From Blautia glucerasea (GTDB lineage Bacteria > Bacillota > Clostridia > Lachnospirales > Lachnospiraceae): a stretch of 64,000 nucleotides of DNA. Both the position numbers and the translations under genes were made by a program. The notes below the pieces were generated by a model. That model saw nothing but the letters and a program-made list of their open reading frames with translations. It did not search any database and was not told the DNA's origin. This document shows, piece after piece, positions 15,254 to 23,456 of this stretch. Each line of letters opens with the position of its first letter. Within the stretch, counting starts at the first letter, position 1. Location of the stretch: positions 1 through 64,000 of the forward strand of contig NZ_JAAITU010000013.1 in NCBI RefSeq assembly GCF_013304385.1, written 5' to 3'.

Positions 15254-15282
15254 TTGAAAGTTGAAAGAAAGTTTAGTAAAAT
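15254..15282 (+). promoter_or_regulatory. promoter of the EF-G-like gene
   Basis: TTGAAA (15254-15259), 17-bp spacer, TAAAAT (15277-15282), about 35 bp before the start codon. Confidence 0.65.
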
Positions 15283-15316
15283 ATGAACATATTAGACAAA
15301 CAGGGAGGTATTACAT

Positions 15317-17404
15317 ATGGACGTTTTTAGAACTGACCGAATTAGAAATGTAGTCCTATTAGGTCATGGTGGGGCTGGTAAGACAACTTTGGCAGAGGCT
15401 ATGGCCTACTTGGCAGGTTTGACGAACCGACTTGGCAGAGTTGAAGATGGCAACACTGTCAGTGATTATGATAAAGAAGAAATCAAACGGCACTTTTCTA
15501 TTTCTACATCTGTGATCCCGGTTCCATGGCAGAAGATAAAGATCAATATTCTGGATACACCGGGCTACTTTGACTTTGTTGGTGAAGTAGAAGAGGCAGT
15601 TAGTGCAGCTGATGCAGCGATCATCGTTGTTTCCGGTAAGGCAGGCGTTCAGGTTGGTACACAGAAGGCCTGGAATCTGTGTGAGAAGTATAAGCTTCCC
15701 CGCATGATCTTTGTTACAGATATGGACGTAGATGATGTAAGTTACAGGAAAGCAGTTGAGGATCTTACCGAATTATATGGCAAGAAGATCGCACCTCTTC
15801 ATTTCCCGATCCGTGAGGATGGTAAGTTTGTAGGCTATGTAAATGTTGTGAAACAGGCCGGCAGAAAATATATTGACAAAGGCATGAAAGAAGAATGCCC
15901 GGTTCCGGATTACCTGGAAGAGTACCTTGAAAAATACCATGATATCCTGATGGAGTCTGTAGCTGAAACAAGCGAAGAATTTATGGATCGTTATTTTGAA
16001 GGCGATGAGTTCTCTGTTACAGAGGTTTCTGCAGCACTTGCTACCAATATCCAGGAAGCAAGTATTGTGCCGGTGTGCATGGGTTCCCCTGTGAATCTGC
16101 GGGGCGTTTCCAACCTGCTGGATGATATCTGCGGATATTTCCCAAGCCCTGATAAAAGATCCTGCAATGGTATTGCACAGAAGACCAATGAGATCTTTGA
16201 GGCTAATTATGACTTTGCTAAGGCTAAATCTGCCTATGTATGGAAGTCTATTGTAGATCCGTTCCTTGGCAAATATTCCTTGATCAAGGTATGCTCTGGT
16301 GTAATTAAGGCAGATGACACACTTCTTAACGTAGAGAAGGGTGTTGAGGAACGTCTGAATAAGCTGTATGTGCTTCAGGGCTCCAAGCCCATCGAGGTTC
16401 CTGAACTTCATGCAGGAGATATTGGCGCCATTGCCAAGCTTGTAAGCGTACAGACAGGCGACAGTCTTGCTACAAAGGCCAATCCGATCCTTTATCCAAA
16501 AGCTGTTCTTTCTGTTCCTTATACCTATAAGAGATTTAAGGCAGTGAACAAAGGGGATGAGGATAAGATCTCCCAGGCTCTTTCCAAGATCATGAGTGAA
16601 GATTGCACCGTTCGAGTTGTTAATGATGGCGCTAACCGTCAGAGCCTTATTTATGGTATGGGTGATCAGCATCTTGACATTATTGTCAGCATGCTGAAAG
16701 AGAGATATAAAGTAGATGTGGAACTTTGCAAGCCTAAGGTTCCGTTTAGAGAGACGATCCGCAAGAATTCCGATGTGGAAGGAAAGCATAAGAAACAGTC
16801 TGGCGGACATGGCCAGTATGGTCACGTTAAGATGCGCTTTGAGCCATCTGGCGATCTGGAAACACCGTATGTATTTGAGCAGGTGGTAGTAGGTGGTGCT
16901 GTACCGAAGAACTACTTCCCGGCTGTTGAGAAAGGTCTGCAGGAGTGCGTTCAGAAGGGACCTCTTGCTGCTTATCCGGTAGTTGGTGTGAAGGCTACTC
17001 TTTATGATGGATCTTATCATCCGGTAGACTCCTCTGAGATGGCATTTAAGATGGCAACTATCCTTGCATTTAAGAAAGGCTTTATGGATGCATCACCGAT
17101 TCTTCTGGAGCCGATCGTTTCCATGAAGGTTACAGTTCCGGACAAATACACAGGCGATGTAATGGGCGATCTGAACAAACGCCGTGGCCGTGTACTGGGA
17201 ATGAATCCTGACCATAATGGAAATACCATTATTGAAGCAGACGTGCCTATGTTGGAGATTTATGGATATTCTACAGATCTGCGTTCCATGACTGGCGGAA
17301 GCGGAGAATTCTCGTTTGAATTTGCCCGCTATGAGCAGGCTCCTTCTGATATACAGCAGAAGGAGATTGAAGCGCGTGCCAGCAAGCTGGATGCAGCAGA
17401 TTGA
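15317..17404 (+). CDS. EF-G-like GTPase (EF-G paralogue)
   Basis: A 695-residue translational GTPase with the five-domain EF-G layout. G1 is GHGGAGKTT (about 15-23), the switch-I threonine lies around SISTSV, G3 is DTPGYFDF (canonical EF-G has DTPGH), and the G4 position reads TDMD rather than NKxD. The HGQYGH segment of domain IV and the C-terminal EF-G domain V (YGYSTDLRSMTGGSGEFSF) are present. These changes mark the EF-G-like (EF-G2) subfamily rather than the housekeeping factor; its role is not established. Preceded by GGGAGG; transcribed alone. Confidence 0.85.
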   Translation: MDVFRTDRIRNVVLLGHGGAGKTTLAEAMAYLAGLTNRLGRVEDGNTVSDYDKEEIKRHFSISTSVIPVPWQKIKINILDTPGYFDFVGEVEEAVSAADAAIIVVSGKAGVQVGTQKAWNLCEKYKLPRMIFVTDMDVDDVSYRKAVEDLTELYGKKIAPLHFPIREDGKFVGYVNVVKQAGRKYIDKGMKEECPVPDYLEEYLEKYHDILMESVAETSEEFMDRYFEGDEFSVTEVSAALATNIQEASIVPVCMGSPVNLRGVSNLLDDICGYFPSPDKRSCNGIAQKTNEIFEANYDFAKAKSAYVWKSIVDPFLGKYSLIKVCSGVIKADDTLLNVEKGVEERLNKLYVLQGSKPIEVPELHAGDIGAIAKLVSVQTGDSLATKANPILYPKAVLSVPYTYKRFKAVNKGDEDKISQALSKIMSEDCTVRVVNDGANRQSLIYGMGDQHLDIIVSMLKERYKVDVELCKPKVPFRETIRKNSDVEGKHKKQSGGHGQYGHVKMRFEPSGDLETPYVFEQVVVGGAVPKNYFPAVEKGLQECVQKGPLAAYPVVGVKATLYDGSYHPVDSSEMAFKMATILAFKKGFMDASPILLEPIVSMKVTVPDKYTGDVMGDLNKRRGRVLGMNPDHNGNTIIEADVPMLEIYGYSTDLRSMTGGSGEFSFEFARYEQAPSDIQQKEIEARASKLDAAD

Positions 17405-17477
17405 TCCTGCACTCTGACAGAGATATTGTTATATTTTGTATCCTGCCTGATTTATCTGTCAAAGGCTGTCAGTAACT

Positions 17478-17528
17478 GTCAATCGAATCTGATTGACGGA
17501 TCGTATCAGACCATATATAATCTGATAC
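17478..17528 (+). other. two tandem perfect hairpins in the 451-bp gap after the EF-G-like gene
   Basis: GTCAATC (17478-17484) pairs with GATTGAC (17491-17497), and GTATCAGA (17503-17510) pairs with TCTGATAC (17521-17528). No T run follows either. The rest of 17405-17632 has no convincing gene. The pair could be a structured 3' UTR or part of an unidentified RNA. Confidence 0.5.
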
Positions 17529-17632
17529 ATAGCCGGAGACAAAAGGGTATGTTACGGCAGGGGAGAAGTATCAGATCGATTGGGCAAGTGGATATTCCAG
17601 TCCGCTTCGCTGTTTGATTCGGTTAAATAAGG

Positions 17633-17710
17633 GGACACTTTCATATGTTTCTGGTTTCTGTTTTTGACAGTATCAGAGCATTATGAGAGTGTCCTCTTTT
17701 GCTTTTTTTA
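17633..17710 (+). terminator. intrinsic terminator downstream of the EF-G-like gene
   Basis: GGACACTTTCAT (17633-17644) pairs with ATGAGAGTGTCC (17683-17694), 12 bp with one wobble, followed by TCTTTTGCTTTTTTT. The loop is long (about 38 bases). Confidence 0.8.
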
Positions 17711-17755
17711 ACTTTTGATTTCCGTATTTTTAATGGAAAAAAATACAAAAATAGC

Positions 17756-17784
17756 TTGACATATCTAAGTATATTAAATATAAT
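17756..17784 (+). promoter_or_regulatory. consensus sigma-A promoter for the cell-wall hydrolase gene
   Basis: Perfect TTGACA (17756-17761), 17-bp spacer and perfect TATAAT (17779-17784), about 70 bp before the start codon. Such a full match predicts strong constitutive transcription in vegetative cells. Confidence 0.85.
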
Positions 17785-17855
17785 TTTCTCATACGTTACA
17801 AAGTTGTTACAAATTAAATAACGAAAGAAAAGAAACCATAACAAAGAAGCAAGGA

Positions 17856-18839
17856 ATGAAAAGCATGAAAGTTAAAAAAGAATTACAAGGCGTAACAAAA
17901 AAAGAAAAGAGACAGGAAAGCAGGAATGACGCATTCCGTAATTTCGCACTTGTTTCCGGATGCGCTCTGTTATCTGTCAGCATTGCGGTTGGTTCCAAAT
18001 TTGTTGATAATGGTGACCGCAGCCAGGTTTATGCCGCTTCTGAAGCTGAAGAGAATATGGTTTCTGCTTCGTCGGAGAGAGGAACTTTTGACGGCAGTGA
18101 GCTTCCTACAGGGATCGCAGGTGTTGTGTCAGGAGTTTCTGAGACACCCGCTGCAGGAACCAGGATCACAAGGATCGGTACTTCCTGCGAGAATGTGCTG
18201 GTAGGGCAGAGGGTTAAGGTGGTAAAGGATGGTGCAGCCAGACTGAACGTAAGCTCCTCTATGGAGAACACCGTGGAGAATCTTGACCAGACAGCTGCGC
18301 ATATGGCTGAGAATCCAACCATTATGTCTGATGAGGATTATGATGTCTTCTTAAGGATCGTGGAGGCAGAGGCAGGCACAGAGGATCTTAAGGGCCGTAT
18401 CCTTGTTGCCAACGTGATTCTGAACCGGGTCAAGAACGATGAATTCCCTGATACGGTAACGGATGTGGTGTGGGATTACAGATATGGAGTACCTCAGTTT
18501 TCACCTACTTATGACGGCCGGATTTATCAGGTCACAGTTACAGATAAGACCAGGGAGGCCGTGAAGCAAGCTTTGGAGGGTGTGGATTATTCCCAGGGAG
18601 CATTATTCTTTGTTGAGAAAGAAGCGGCAGAGAAAAAGAATGTAGCCTGGTTTGAAAAAGATTTACAGAAACTTTTTAAATACGGGGTTCACGAATTTTA
18701 TAAATATCCGGATGAAGTCAGCGGTAAGGAGGATGCTTCATCTAAGGATGCTTCTTCACCTAAGGACGATTCTTCATCCGATAAGAATAATGATCAGGAA
18801 ACTGTGGTACAGATGGTAAAAAATGATATTAAAAACTGA
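17856..18839 (+). CDS. SleB-type cell-wall hydrolase
   Basis: A 327-residue exported peptidoglycan hydrolase. A basic N-terminus precedes a signal/anchor segment (about 28-48, ALVSGCALLSVSIAVG). A linker leads to the Hydrolase_2 (SleB/CwlJ) domain (about 160-275) with LRIVEAEAGTED, containing the catalytic-type glutamate, VANVILNRVKN and the later FSPTYDG and GALFF segments. The tail (about 285-315) is S/D/K-rich low complexity. SleB proteins cut cortex, but the strong vegetative promoter suggests a wall-remodelling role. Start at 17856 or the nearby ATG 17865. Confidence 0.85.
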   Translation: MKSMKVKKELQGVTKKEKRQESRNDAFRNFALVSGCALLSVSIAVGSKFVDNGDRSQVYAASEAEENMVSASSERGTFDGSELPTGIAGVVSGVSETPAAGTRITRIGTSCENVLVGQRVKVVKDGAARLNVSSSMENTVENLDQTAAHMAENPTIMSDEDYDVFLRIVEAEAGTEDLKGRILVANVILNRVKNDEFPDTVTDVVWDYRYGVPQFSPTYDGRIYQVTVTDKTREAVKQALEGVDYSQGALFFVEKEAAEKKNVAWFEKDLQKLFKYGVHEFYKYPDEVSGKEDASSKDASSPKDDSSSDKNNDQETVVQMVKNDIKN

Positions 18840-18867
18840 TATTAGAAACTGAACAGCAGTAATTATA

Positions 18868-18902
18868 GAGGGGACAGCGAAAAAGCGCTGTCTCCTCTTT
18901 TA
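18868..18902 (+). terminator. intrinsic terminator after the cell-wall hydrolase
   Basis: GAGGGGACAGCG pairs with CGCTGTCTCCTC (one wobble) around AAAAA-type loop bases, followed by TTTT. Confidence 0.9.
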
Positions 18903-18933
18903 ACATTTTGATGTGGTAATTTAAAAAAGCATG

Positions 18934-18942
18934 TGCTATAAT
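18934..18942 (+). promoter_or_regulatory. extended -10 promoter for thrC-dgt
   Basis: TGCTATAAT is a TGnTATAAT extended -10; no good -35 hexamer is seen at the right distance. About 70 bp before thrC. Confidence 0.55.
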
Positions 18943-19012
18943 GGCAGAAACCACAGGGCATTGTTGGATTTAATGTCGAAAAACACTTATCATAGAAAGG
19001 CAGGAACACATA

Positions 19013-20503
19013 ATGGAGGTAATGTATCAGAGTACAAGAGGCAAAGGTGATCTGGTGACTGCGTCACAGGCCATATTAAAAGGACTTTCTGATGACGGAG
19101 GTTTATTTGTACCTACACAGATCCCAAGGCTGGATATTCCCATGGAGAAGCTTTCCAGAATGACCTACCAGGAGACAGCCTATGAGGTGATGAGCCGTTT
19201 CCTTACAGATTTTACAGAAGATGAACTGAAGTATTGTATTCGCAGTGCATATGATGAGAAATTTGATACAGATAAGATCGCACCGATCCATCAGGCGGAC
19301 GGGGCATATTTCCTAGAATTGTACCATGGTGCTACCATTGCATTTAAAGATATGGCATTATCCATCCTTCCATATCTGATGACTACAGCAGCGAAGAAGA
19401 ATGGAGTTACCAACGAGATCGTAATCCTTACGGCTACATCCGGAGATACAGGTAAGGCTGCAATGGCAGGTTTTGCTGATGTGCCGGGCACCAGGATCAT
19501 TGTATTTTATCCGAAGCATGGTGTCAGTCCGGTCCAGGAAAAGCAGATGGTAACACAGAAGGGCAAGAATACATATGTTGTAGGGATTACTGGCAACTTT
19601 GATGATGCCCAGACAGCAGTAAAGAAGATGTTTAATGACAAAGACCTGGAGAATTTACTTGGCAGTGCCGGATTCCAGTTTTCTTCTGCCAATTCTATCA
19701 ATATCGGACGTCTTGTGCCGCAGATCGTATATTATGTATATGCGTACAGCACCCTGATCCGCCAGGGCAGCATCAAAGAGGGAGAGAAGATCAATATTGT
19801 TGTGCCTACCGGCAATTTTGGTAATATCCTGGCTGCTTTCTATGCGAAACAGATGGGACTTCCAGTGAATAAGCTGATCTGTGCTTCTAATGAGAATAAA
19901 GTACTTTATGATTTCTTTGCCACAGGTACTTATGACAGGAAGAGGGATTTCATCCTGACTACTTCCCCGTCTATGGACATCCTGATTTCCAGCAACCTGG
20001 AAAGGCTGATCTTCCGTCTTACAGGAGAGGATCCGGCTGCTTGTGCAAAACTGATGGAAGAACTGTCAAAGGGAGGAGAGTACACCATCACTCCCCAGAT
20101 GAAAGCTGGACTTTCTGATTTCTATGGTAATTACTGTACAGAAAAGGAAACAAGCGAAGCCATTCACCAGGTATTTGAAAAGGATCATTATGTGATTGAT
20201 ACGCATACAGCTGTGGCTGCCGGCGTATATAAGAAATATAAGGCTGATACAAAGGATGACACACCTACTGTGATCGCATCTACAGCCAGCCCGTATAAGT
20301 TTACCAGAAGTGTTATGGAAGCCATAAGCAGTGACAGTGAAACTATGGATGATTTTGCACTTGCAGATGCCCTTGCAAAGCTGTCCGGTACCAGCGTGCC
20401 GAAAGCGGTAGAGGAGATCCGTACAGCACCTGTTCTTCACGATTGTGTAGTTGATGCCCAGGATATGCCGGCTACAGTGAAGAAGATCCTGGGTATTTGC
20501 TAA
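19013..20503 (+). CDS. thrC: threonine synthase
   Basis: PLP-dependent conversion of O-phosphohomoserine to threonine. The 496-residue protein has the ThrC N-terminal domain (MYQSTRGKGD, about 4-13), the PLP-lysine segment YHGATIAFKDMAL (about 104-116; lysine at about 112), LTATSGDTGKAAM (about 139-151), and the phosphate-binding VVPTGNFGNILA (about 263-274). Length fits the longer bacterial/yeast type. ATG 19013 is kept because AAAGGCAGG precedes it; ATG 19022 is an alternative. One base separates its stop from dgt. Confidence 0.95.
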   Translation: MEVMYQSTRGKGDLVTASQAILKGLSDDGGLFVPTQIPRLDIPMEKLSRMTYQETAYEVMSRFLTDFTEDELKYCIRSAYDEKFDTDKIAPIHQADGAYFLELYHGATIAFKDMALSILPYLMTTAAKKNGVTNEIVILTATSGDTGKAAMAGFADVPGTRIIVFYPKHGVSPVQEKQMVTQKGKNTYVVGITGNFDDAQTAVKKMFNDKDLENLLGSAGFQFSSANSINIGRLVPQIVYYVYAYSTLIRQGSIKEGEKINIVVPTGNFGNILAAFYAKQMGLPVNKLICASNENKVLYDFFATGTYDRKRDFILTTSPSMDILISSNLERLIFRLTGEDPAACAKLMEELSKGGEYTITPQMKAGLSDFYGNYCTEKETSEAIHQVFEKDHYVIDTHTAVAAGVYKKYKADTKDDTPTVIASTASPYKFTRSVMEAISSDSETMDDFALADALAKLSGTSVPKAVEEIRTAPVLHDCVVDAQDMPATVKKILGIC

Positions 20504-20504
20504 G

Positions 20505-21947
20505 ATGAAATGGGAGCGGCTTCTTTCCACAAAAAGAGTCAGCACCTCCATGTGTGACCTGGCACAGCCTGCTCATTTAAGGGATCTGAGAAGTGAATTT
20601 GAAAAGGACTATCACAGGATCATTGGAAGTTCTTCTTTTCGAAGGCTTCAAGATAAAACCCAGGTGTTTGCCCTGGACAAAAGTGATTTCATCCGCACAA
20701 GGCTGACCCATTCTTTGGAGGTGTCTTCCTTTGCCAGATCTCTGGGACAGAATATTGGAGAATGTATTATGAACCAGGGCTTGGATGCTGGTTTCACAAG
20801 AGAGATGCAAAGGGATATCTGTGATATCCTTCAGTGTGCCGGCCTGATCCATGATATTGGAAATCCTCCCTTTGGACATTTTGGGGAGGAAGCGATCCGG
20901 GATTGGTTTGCCAGGAAGCTGGAAAGTCTGTTCTATAAAGGTAAGCCTTTGATGCAGGTGCTTACCAGTCAGATGCTTCAGGATTTCCTTTATTTTGAGG
21001 GAAATGCACAGGCTCTCAGGCAGGTGACCAAGCTTCATTTCCTTTCTGATGAGAATGGCATGGACCTTACCTATGCCCTTCTTGATACTATGATCAAGTA
21101 TCCGGTTTCATCCTGTGATATGGATCCGGAGGGGGATAGGATCTCCAGGAAGAAAATGGGTTATTTTTACGGGGAGCAGTCTTTATATCAGCAGATCGCC
21201 GGTGACATGGGTACTCTTGGGGTGCGGCATCCACTTACCTTTATTCTGGAAGCTGCCGATGATATAGCTTATCGTACCGCTGATATTGAGGATGCATTTA
21301 AAAAAGGCTTTATTACTTATCCTATCCTTGCAGAGGAACTGGAAAAGGGCCAGAAAAAGGCTGCCAGGGAAGGAAAGTATGCAGACAGGGAACATATGGA
21401 TCCTTTAAAGGTGCTGGCTGACCAGTATCAGGCAGGAAAGACAAAGGGAGTAGTAAGTCCTGAACTTTATGCTGTTCAGAATTTCCTTTCCTGGCTGCAA
21501 AGCGAGCTTCTTTTCTGTGCTGCCACAGGCTTTGTTTCCCATTATGAGCAGATCATGGCTGGTACTTATGAAAAGGATCTGTTTTATGGCACCTGTGGTG
21601 ACTGGGTGATCCGGCTTCTTGGTGATATAGCTTACAGAAGAGCCTTTCTTTCAAAGCAGATCCTGTCTATGGAGGTTTCTGCCTGGACGATCCTGAATTT
21701 TCTTATGGATTTGTTTGTGCCTGCAGTGATACATTATGATACAGATCAGCCTCAATCCATGATGGATCAGAAGATGGTTGCCCTGATTTCGGAGAATTAC
21801 AGGCAGATCTATCTTATGCACAGACGCCATACTGCCAACGAAGAAGATCAGCTTTATCTGCGGCTGCTTCTGGTAACAGATTTTATTTCAGGGATGACAG
21901 ACACCTATGCAAAGGATCTGTACCAGAAATTAAACGGGATCAGTTAA
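20505..21947 (+). CDS. dgt: deoxyguanosinetriphosphate triphosphohydrolase (dGTPase)
   Basis: HD-domain enzyme hydrolysing dGTP (and related dNTPs) to the nucleoside and triphosphate. The 480 residues include FRRLQDKTQVF (about 45), TRLTHSLEV (about 66-74; metal-binding His) and AGLIHDIGNPPFGHFGE (about 125-141; HD pair), and a later LEAADDIAYRTADIEDA (about 247). It starts one base after thrC and has no good own SD, so it is likely translated by coupling. Confidence 0.93.
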   Translation: MKWERLLSTKRVSTSMCDLAQPAHLRDLRSEFEKDYHRIIGSSSFRRLQDKTQVFALDKSDFIRTRLTHSLEVSSFARSLGQNIGECIMNQGLDAGFTREMQRDICDILQCAGLIHDIGNPPFGHFGEEAIRDWFARKLESLFYKGKPLMQVLTSQMLQDFLYFEGNAQALRQVTKLHFLSDENGMDLTYALLDTMIKYPVSSCDMDPEGDRISRKKMGYFYGEQSLYQQIAGDMGTLGVRHPLTFILEAADDIAYRTADIEDAFKKGFITYPILAEELEKGQKKAAREGKYADREHMDPLKVLADQYQAGKTKGVVSPELYAVQNFLSWLQSELLFCAATGFVSHYEQIMAGTYEKDLFYGTCGDWVIRLLGDIAYRRAFLSKQILSMEVSAWTILNFLMDLFVPAVIHYDTDQPQSMMDQKMVALISENYRQIYLMHRRHTANEEDQLYLRLLLVTDFISGMTDTYAKDLYQKLNGIS

Positions 21948-22008
21948 ACGATCTGTCAGTAAATTGTGCAATAAGTCATAAAAAACATAAAAATACTTGT
22001 ATTTTCTG

Positions 22009-22037
22009 TTGAAAAAGGGCATATACTAGAGTATAAT
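22009..22037 (+). promoter_or_regulatory. promoter of the 6S-type RNA
   Basis: TTGAAA (22009-22014), 17-bp spacer, TATAAT (22032-22037); predicted transcription start about 22044. Confidence 0.75.
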
Positions 22038-22043
22038 GAATTT

Positions 22044-22305
22044 TAGAAAAAAACAGTATCCTGGAATGTGCGAGCACCCTTTTATTTTTGAACCTACATT
22101 GACATTAAGGGACTCCAAGATCGCAGTTTGGATGTCAGACCTCTCGCTGTGGTAGGCAGAAGGACTGTTGAGGACACCCACCTGGCCGCAGGCTAGGCGT
22201 CAAAAAGAAGGGAACGGCATTCTGGGACCAACAGAAAATTACAGGGCCGTTGCATGATGGGCATACACAGTAAGTGGAGCCTGTGCAGCGGCTTCTTTTT
22301 TTATT
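22044..22305 (+). ncRNA. ssrS: 6S RNA
   Basis: A 260-base non-coding transcription unit with its own promoter and terminator and no ORF. CCTGGAATG (22060-22068) can pair over nine bases with CATTCTGGG (22218-22226), closing a long rod of about 165 bases, as in 6S RNA. Internal segments (GAACCTACATTG, GGGACTCC, GGATGTCAGACC, GAGGACACCCACCT) match my recollection of clostridial 6S sequences. 6S RNA binds the housekeeping RNA polymerase by mimicking an open promoter. The family call rests on structure and remembered motifs, not a covariance search; the mature 3' end is probably near 22235. Confidence 0.72.
22246..22305 (+). terminator. terminator of the 6S-type RNA
   Basis: GCCGTTGCA (22246-22254) pairs with TGCAGCGGC (22284-22292, one wobble), and an inner GGAGCC/GGCTTC pairing is an alternative. 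A TTCTTTTTTTATT tail follows. Confidence 0.8.
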
Positions 22306-22327
22306 ATGATTCACGGGAGGAAAGAAG

Positions 22328-23386
22328 ATGGGCGTAACAGAACGAAAATTCGGAGAACTTTCAACAGGCCAGGATGTGCTGATCTATCATCTTGAGAATT
22401 CATCCGGGGCTTATGTGGAGGTCACAGAGCTGGGAGCAGTTCTGGTAAAAGTATGCGTGCCTGACAGGGAGGGTGTGCTTACAGATGTTGTTCTTGGTTT
22501 TGATAATGTGAAGCAGTATGAGGAGAATCCGTTTTTTTTCGGTGTTGTGGTAGGACGTAACTGCAACCGTATCGGTGGTGCGAAGTTCAATCTTTTTGGT
22601 AAGGAGATCAGACTTGCTGCCAATGAGAACGGAAATAACCTGCACAGCGGCCCTGATGGGTTTGAAACGAAAATGTGGAAGGCTACAGAGATCTCCCAGG
22701 AGAAGCAGTCGGTTACTTTTACAAGGGTAAGCCCGGACAATGAGAATGGTTTTCCAGGAGAATTTAAGGTATCTGTAAAATACGAGTTTACAGATACGAA
22801 TGAACTGCGTATCCATTATGCAGGGATCTGTGACAGAGATACAGTAGCTAATATGACCAATCATTCCTATTTCAATCTTGGCGGAGAAGGCAGTGGAGAT
22901 GTGCTGGATCAGTTCCTTACCATCCACAGCAAATTCTATACGCCTGTAGATCGGGAGTCGATTCCTACAGGTGAATACGCTCCTGTAGAGGGTACTCCTA
23001 TGGATTTTAATCATCCTAAGAGGATCGGACAGGACATTGAAGCGGACTTTGAGCAGCTTCACTTCACCGGCGGATATGACCACAATTATGTGACAGACAA
23101 TTATGCCAAAGGGAACTGCCGCCTGATTGCCAGCGCTTATTGCCAGGAAAGCGGTATTGTGATGGATGTGGCTTCTGACTGTCCATGTGTTCAGTTCTAT
23201 GCAGGCAACTTTATCCAGCCGCCGATCAAGGGCAAATGTGGTCATACATATACCAAGAGGAATGGCTTCTGTCTGGAAACGCAGGTAGAACCAAATGCTG
23301 TAAATGTAGAGAATTTCCATTCTCCCATCTTGGAGGAAGGGCAGTTATATTCCTCTGTAACTACTTTTGCTTTCCGTGTGAAATGA
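22328..23386 (+). CDS. galM: aldose 1-epimerase (galactose mutarotase)
   Basis: Interconverts alpha and beta anomers of galactose and glucose in the cytosol. The 352 residues contain GRNCNRIGGAKF (about 76-87), the NHSYFNLGG segment with catalytic histidine (about 178-186), GGYDHNYV (about 237) and LETQVEPNAVN with the catalytic glutamate (about 318). Preceded by GGGAGGAAAG. No other galactose genes flank it. It follows the 6S-RNA terminator and is itself ended by the hairpin at 23417. Confidence 0.93.
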   Translation: MGVTERKFGELSTGQDVLIYHLENSSGAYVEVTELGAVLVKVCVPDREGVLTDVVLGFDNVKQYEENPFFFGVVVGRNCNRIGGAKFNLFGKEIRLAANENGNNLHSGPDGFETKMWKATEISQEKQSVTFTRVSPDNENGFPGEFKVSVKYEFTDTNELRIHYAGICDRDTVANMTNHSYFNLGGEGSGDVLDQFLTIHSKFYTPVDRESIPTGEYAPVEGTPMDFNHPKRIGQDIEADFEQLHFTGGYDHNYVTDNYAKGNCRLIASAYCQESGIVMDVASDCPCVQFYAGNFIQPPIKGKCGHTYTKRNGFCLETQVEPNAVNVENFHSPILEEGQLYSSVTTFAFRVK

Positions 23387-23416
23387 TTTAAGTGTGCATG
23401 ACACATTCTATTTTCT

Positions 23417-23456
23417 AAGGCTCTTTCATATACTAGGTATATGAGGAGCCTTTTTT
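23417..23456 (+). terminator. terminator of galM that also contains the spoIID ribosome-binding site
   Basis: AAGGCTC...GAGCCTT with an inner TCATATAC/GTATATGA forms a long stem (23417-23452) and a T6 run. The spoIID SD (AGGAG, 23444-23448) lies in its 3' arm, and the ATG begins right after the T run. Confidence 0.85.

Noticed and set aside
15773-17020. 415-codon open frame on the minus strand opposite the EF-G-like gene
   Set aside because: It is fully antisense to a clear gene, has no RBS or recognisable domain, and its composition fits a shadow frame.
17405-17855. c-di-AMP riboswitch before the cell-wall hydrolase
   Set aside because: Such riboswitches often precede wall hydrolases, but the conserved core is not visible and a consensus promoter lies downstream of the terminator, so the hairpins are not in the hydrolase leader.
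22400-23320. 306-codon minus-strand frame opposite galM
   Set aside because: Antisense to a convincing galM; no motifs or ribosome-binding site.
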